This document shows, piece by piece, positions 5,800 to 7,783 of a DNA stretch of 7,783 nt. The position numbers and the translations under genes are program-made. Numbering within the stretch: position 1 is the stretch's first letter; every line of letters starts with the position of its first letter. This DNA is from Bacteroidota bacterium (GTDB taxonomy: Bacteria > Bacteroidota > Bacteroidia > Chitinophagales > Chitinophagaceae), in contig JAEZCV010000132.1 in assembly GCA_023429985.1 (NCBI GenBank), positions 1-7,783 of the forward strand, written 5' to 3'. The notes beneath the pieces were generated by a model. That model was not told the origin of the DNA. It searched no databases and saw nothing but the letters and a program-made list of their open reading frames with translations.

Positions 5800-6456
5800 G
5801 TGAATTATTCATTTAGCGAAGAAAATTACCTCAAAGCCATTTTTCACCTGCAGGAAAAGCAGGGAAAAGTATCTACCAGTGCGCTGGCAGCCCAGCTCAA
5901 AACCAAGCCTTCTTCCATTACAGATATGATGAAAAAGCTGGCAGCTAAAGATCTTCTGCTTTACAAACCTTACTATGGATTCAGCCTGAGTGCCGAAGGA
6001 AAACGCATTGCATTAAATGTAATTCGCAGGCATCGTTTGTGGGAATATTTCCTTGCAGAAAAACTCCAGTTCGGCTGGGATGAAGTGCACCAGGTAGCGG
6101 AAGAACTTGAGCACATAAGTAATAAAAAACTGGTGGAAAAACTCGATGCCTACCTTGGATTTCCTCAATTCGATCCACATGGCGACCCCATTCCTGACAG
6201 TCTTGGTAAAATCACCCAAATTGACCAGGTTTTATTAAGCGAGCTTCCATTAAATCAAAAGGCTGTAATCACCAGTGTTGCTAATCATTCTACCGAATTA
6301 CTGGAAGCACTGAATGAAAAAAAAATTGCCATAGGCACCGAAGTAGAACTGAAAAAACGATTTGAATTCGATGGTTCATTGCATGCGAAAATTAAAAACA
6401 AAACACTAACCCTTACCGATAACCTTGCTAAAAATATTTACGTAAAAAAACTTTAG
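5800..6456 (+). CDS. mntR: DtxR/MntR-family metal-dependent transcriptional repressor
   Basis: The 218-aa cytosolic DNA-binding protein senses Mn(II) or Fe(II) and represses metal uptake genes when metal is plentiful. A winged helix-turn-helix spans about residues 5-65 (recognition segment around KTKPSSITDMMKKLAAKDLL). It is followed by the dimerisation/metal domain with RRHRLWE (H78) and VAEELEHIS (E101, E104, H105), aligning with H77, E99, E102 and H103 of B. subtilis MntR. The segment FDPHGDPIPD (H127) is typical of the DtxR/IdeR long form. The C-terminal 70 residues fit the FeoA/SH3-like domain. The MntR ligands D8 and E11 are Asn9 and Lys12 here, so metal choice is uncertain. The start is GTG at 5800, because the conserved N-terminus SFSEENYLKAIFHLQ directly follows and the next Met is residue 43. 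The gene is followed after 1 nt by the ZIP transporter gene. The symbol mntR indicates the family rather than proven Mn specificity. Confidence 0.9.
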   Translation: MNYSFSEENYLKAIFHLQEKQGKVSTSALAAQLKTKPSSITDMMKKLAAKDLLLYKPYYGFSLSAEGKRIALNVIRRHRLWEYFLAEKLQFGWDEVHQVAEELEHISNKKLVEKLDAYLGFPQFDPHGDPIPDSLGKITQIDQVLLSELPLNQKAVITSVANHSTELLEALNEKKIAIGTEVELKKRFEFDGSLHAKIKNKTLTLTDNLAKNIYVKKL

Positions 6457-6457
6457 A

Positions 6458-7297
6458 ATGGAACAGCTGGAAAAATTCTTTTCAGAAATAGGACCTATTT
6501 ATGCCGCATTAATAGCTACAACTTTTACATGGCTTTTAACAGCTGCGGGTGCTTCACTGGTTTTCTTTTTTAAAACCATGAACAGGAGCATACTTGATCC
6601 CATGCTCGGATTTACCGGCGGCGTTATGGTTGCAGCCAGTTTTTGGTCATTACTGAATCCGGCCATTGAAATGTCGGAAAGGCTCTATCCCGGTTTTAGC
6701 TGGTTTCCGGCAGCAGTTGGTTTTTTAGCAGGTGCTATGTTCCTTTATTTTCTCGACAAACTCACGCCTCACCTTCACATCAACTTCGGAATGGATGAAA
6801 CCGAGGGCAAGAAAACACAATGGCATCGTACCACACTTTTAGTGTTGGCTATTACCCTTCATAATATTCCCGAAGGACTCGCTGTAGGTGTTTTATTTGG
6901 AGCCGCAGCGGAAGGCATGCCTGAAGCAAGTATTGCGGGCGCCATTGCGCTGGCCCTGGGCATAGGATTACAAAATTTCCCCGAAGGGGTGGCAGTGGCA
7001 ATGCCATTAAGAAGACATGGCATCAGCAGGAAAAAAAGCTTTTATTATGGACAACTTTCAGCAATAGTTGAACCATTTGCTGGTGTTGTAGGTGCTGCAG
7101 CGGTTATTTTTATGCAACCAATTTTACCATTTGCACTTGCTTTTGCTGCAGGTGCCATGATCTATGTAGTTGTGGAAGAAGTAATTCCTGAAACGCAGCG
7201 TGACCGTTACACCGATCGTTCGGTACTGGGTTTTATTGGCGGCTTTTTAATTATGATGATTCTGGATGTTGCGCTGGATAATTGGAAAATGAGCTAA
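6458..7297 (+). CDS. ZIP-family divalent metal transporter (GufA-like)
   Basis: The 279-aa inner-membrane protein is predicted to import Zn, Fe or Mn. Eight membrane segments can be placed at about residues 14-38, 47-68, 82-100, 125-148, 158-180, 196-217, 221-242 and 254-274. The fourth carries LHNIPEGLAVG (H135, N136, E139) and the fifth LQNFPEGVAVAMP (Q172, N173, E176); these are the paired metal-site helices of the ZIP family, with the Gln variant seen in GufA-type members. E205 in VEPFAG of the sixth segment fits the same site. The variable loop at about 103-122 has HLHINF and acidic residues. The ATG lies 1 nt after the TAG of the mntR-like gene, so the two form an operon and the transporter is probably repressed by that regulator. 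The last five residues (NWKMS) are encoded within an 8-bp-periodic intergenic repeat and look like a chance extension. Confidence 0.93.
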   Translation: MEQLEKFFSEIGPIYAALIATTFTWLLTAAGASLVFFFKTMNRSILDPMLGFTGGVMVAASFWSLLNPAIEMSERLYPGFSWFPAAVGFLAGAMFLYFLDKLTPHLHINFGMDETEGKKTQWHRTTLLVLAITLHNIPEGLAVGVLFGAAAEGMPEASIAGAIALALGIGLQNFPEGVAVAMPLRRHGISRKKSFYYGQLSAIVEPFAGVVGAAAVIFMQPILPFALAFAAGAMIYVVVEEVIPETQRDRYTDRSVLGFIGGFLIMMILDVALDNWKMS

Positions 7298-7367
7298 TTG
7301 GAAAATTTGGAAATCAGAGAAGTCTTCAATTTTCAAATTTTCCAATTCTCAAATTCGCAAATTACTC
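7280..7367. repeat. 88-bp element with 8-bp periodicity and overall palindromic symmetry
   Basis: Read in steps of 8 from 7280, eleven consecutive units all begin with AA, and ten begin AAT. Examples are AATTGGAA, AATGAGCT, AATTGGAA, AATTTGGA and later AATTTTCA, AATTTTCC, AATTCTCA, AATTCGCA. The left units (GGAA type) are the reverse complement of the right ones (TTCC type), and a 12-bp direct repeat TAATTGGAAAAT occurs at 7279 and 7295. The element covers the last codons of the ZIP gene, its stop, the whole spacer, and the stop region of the convergent thioredoxin gene. Similar AATTTGAA-type runs are, as far as I remember, common between Bacteroidota genes; this could not be checked here. 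Confidence 0.7.
7296..7347. terminator. Long AT-rich hairpin at a convergent gene junction, possible bidirectional terminator
   Basis: AATTGGAAAATTTG (7296-7309) pairs perfectly with CAAATTTTCCAATT (7334-7347). The pairing continues inward through a G-U and four A-T pairs to give about 19 bp around a 14-nt loop. It starts inside the ZIP stop codon and ends 14 nt before the thioredoxin stop codon. It lacks a clear U-tract and is AT-rich, so factor-independent termination is possible but not certain. Confidence 0.45.
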
Positions 7368-7783
7368 GCACCCTAAAATATCACACAAAGCCTTCTCCAG
7401 GTCTTCGCCCCTCAGGTCTTTGGCAATGATCTTTCCCGAAGGATCTACAAGAAAATTTTGGGGAATGCTTTGTACGCGATAAAGTTTGGCTACTTCATTA
7501 TTCCAGAAAGCCAGATCACTTAATTGCGTCCATTCAAGTTTATCTTTTTCTATGGCCTTTATCCAGGCCTGCTTATCCTGGTCAAGCGAAATACCCAGTA
7601 CGGTGAAGTTTTTATTTTGAAATTTCTTAAACGCATTTACAACATTCGGATTCTCAATTCTGCAGGGTCTGCACCAGCTGGCCCAGAAATCAACCAGCAC
7701 ATATTTGCCTTTGAAAGATGAAAAAGAAACAGGTTTTCCGGCAGTATCATTTTGCACAAAATCCATAGCCATTGATCCTACCG
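7362..7783 (-). CDS. TlpA-like thiol-disulphide oxidoreductase, C-terminal part (5' end beyond the window)
   Basis: The minus-strand frame is open from the right edge to TAA at 7364-7362. It contains a thioredoxin fold of the TlpA/ResA type: a VGSMAMDF entry segment, GKPVSFSSFKGKYVLVDFW, the redox motif WCRPC, ISLDQD, and the cis-Pro loop SIPQNFLVDPSGKI. Such proteins are usually periplasmic or membrane-anchored and reduce or shuffle disulphides. The ATG at 7772 is very probably not the start, because the frame continues upstream (VGS) in line with the usual (I/V)Gx.APDF segment. Bacteroidota relatives commonly carry an N-terminal signal peptide plus a DUF4369-like domain ahead of it. Two further cysteines lie near the C-terminus (ALCDILGCE), four residues apart. 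The gene converges with the ZIP gene across the 8-bp repeat. The substrate is unknown. Confidence 0.9.
   Translation of the reverse strand, partial: VGSMAMDFVQNDTAGKPVSFSSFKGKYVLVDFWASWCRPCRIENPNVVNAFKKFQNKNFTVLGISLDQDKQAWIKAIEKDKLEWTQLSDLAFWNNEVAKLYRVQSIPQNFLVDPSGKIIAKDLRGEDLEKALCDILGCE

Noticed and set aside
5981..6219. Minus-strand open frames inside the DtxR-family gene
   Set aside because: The plus-strand gene has clear domain motifs; these frames have no independent support.
7282..7482. Open plus-strand frame across the repeat and the thioredoxin 3' end
   Set aside because: It consists of translated 8-bp repeat followed by antisense of the TlpA-like gene.
7362..7772. Treating the thioredoxin protein as complete from the ATG at 7772
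   Set aside because: The frame continues upstream to the window edge with VGS, matching the usual segment before the APDF-like motif, and there would be no signal peptide; the gene is 5'-truncated by the window.
1..7783. CRISPR arrays, tRNA or rRNA genes, insertion sequences, phage or restriction genes
   Set aside because: No spaced direct repeats of CRISPR type, no cloverleaf-like or rRNA-like sequence, and no transposase, integrase or nuclease motifs were seen on either strand.

Overview
The window looks like an ordinary chromosomal segment of a Bacteroidota bacterium, most likely from the Chitinophagaceae side of the phylum. The clues are near-absent Shine-Dalgarno sequences, a promoter element of the TAnnTTTG type in front of ispH, two lipoproteins with Bacteroidota-style sequences, a short Bacteroidota-type alpha-glucan phosphorylase homologue, and a TlpA-like thioredoxin. 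The taxonomic placement is inference from protein style, not from a marker-gene comparison.

Layout from left to right: (1) the first 22 codons of a GH13 alpha-amylase-like gene run leftwards off the window edge at 66..1; (2) divergently, ispH (168-1394, +) encodes the last enzyme of the MEP isoprenoid pathway, in its plant/cyanobacterial-type long form; (3) a 13-bp inverted repeat separates it from a convergent, AT-rich two-gene unit on the minus strand, made of a 267-aa lipoprotein with a Gly/Ala-rich hydrophobic C-terminus (1866-2669) and, 4 nt downstream, a 108-aa membrane protein (1535-1861); (4) a 324-bp AT-rich spacer ends in a strong bidirectional terminator (2963-2992); (5) a glycogen/alpha-glucan phosphorylase homologue (2994-4697, -) and, upstream of it, a Cys-rich lipoprotein (4766-5713, -); (6) divergently, a DtxR/MntR-family metal-dependent repressor (5800-6456, +, GTG start) followed after 1 nt by a ZIP-family divalent metal transporter (6458-7297, +); (7) an 88-bp palindromic element with strict 8-bp periodicity fills the convergent junction; (8) the 3' part of a TlpA-like thioredoxin gene (7362 to the right edge, -).

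Functionally, the best supported module is mntR-zip: a metal-sensing repressor co-transcribed with a metal importer, behind a DtxR-box-like palindrome, which implies autoregulated manganese/iron/zinc uptake. The amylase fragment and the phosphorylase homologue both point to alpha-glucan/glycogen metabolism, although they are not in one operon. The phosphorylase homologue lacks the lysine that normally carries pyridoxal phosphate (Thr452 stands in its place), so its activity is open. The two-gene lipoprotein/membrane-protein unit is unrecognised and is the most plausible place for undescribed biology; a secreted effector plus immunity protein is one reading, but only a conjecture. No RNA genes, CRISPR arrays, insertion sequences or phage genes were found.
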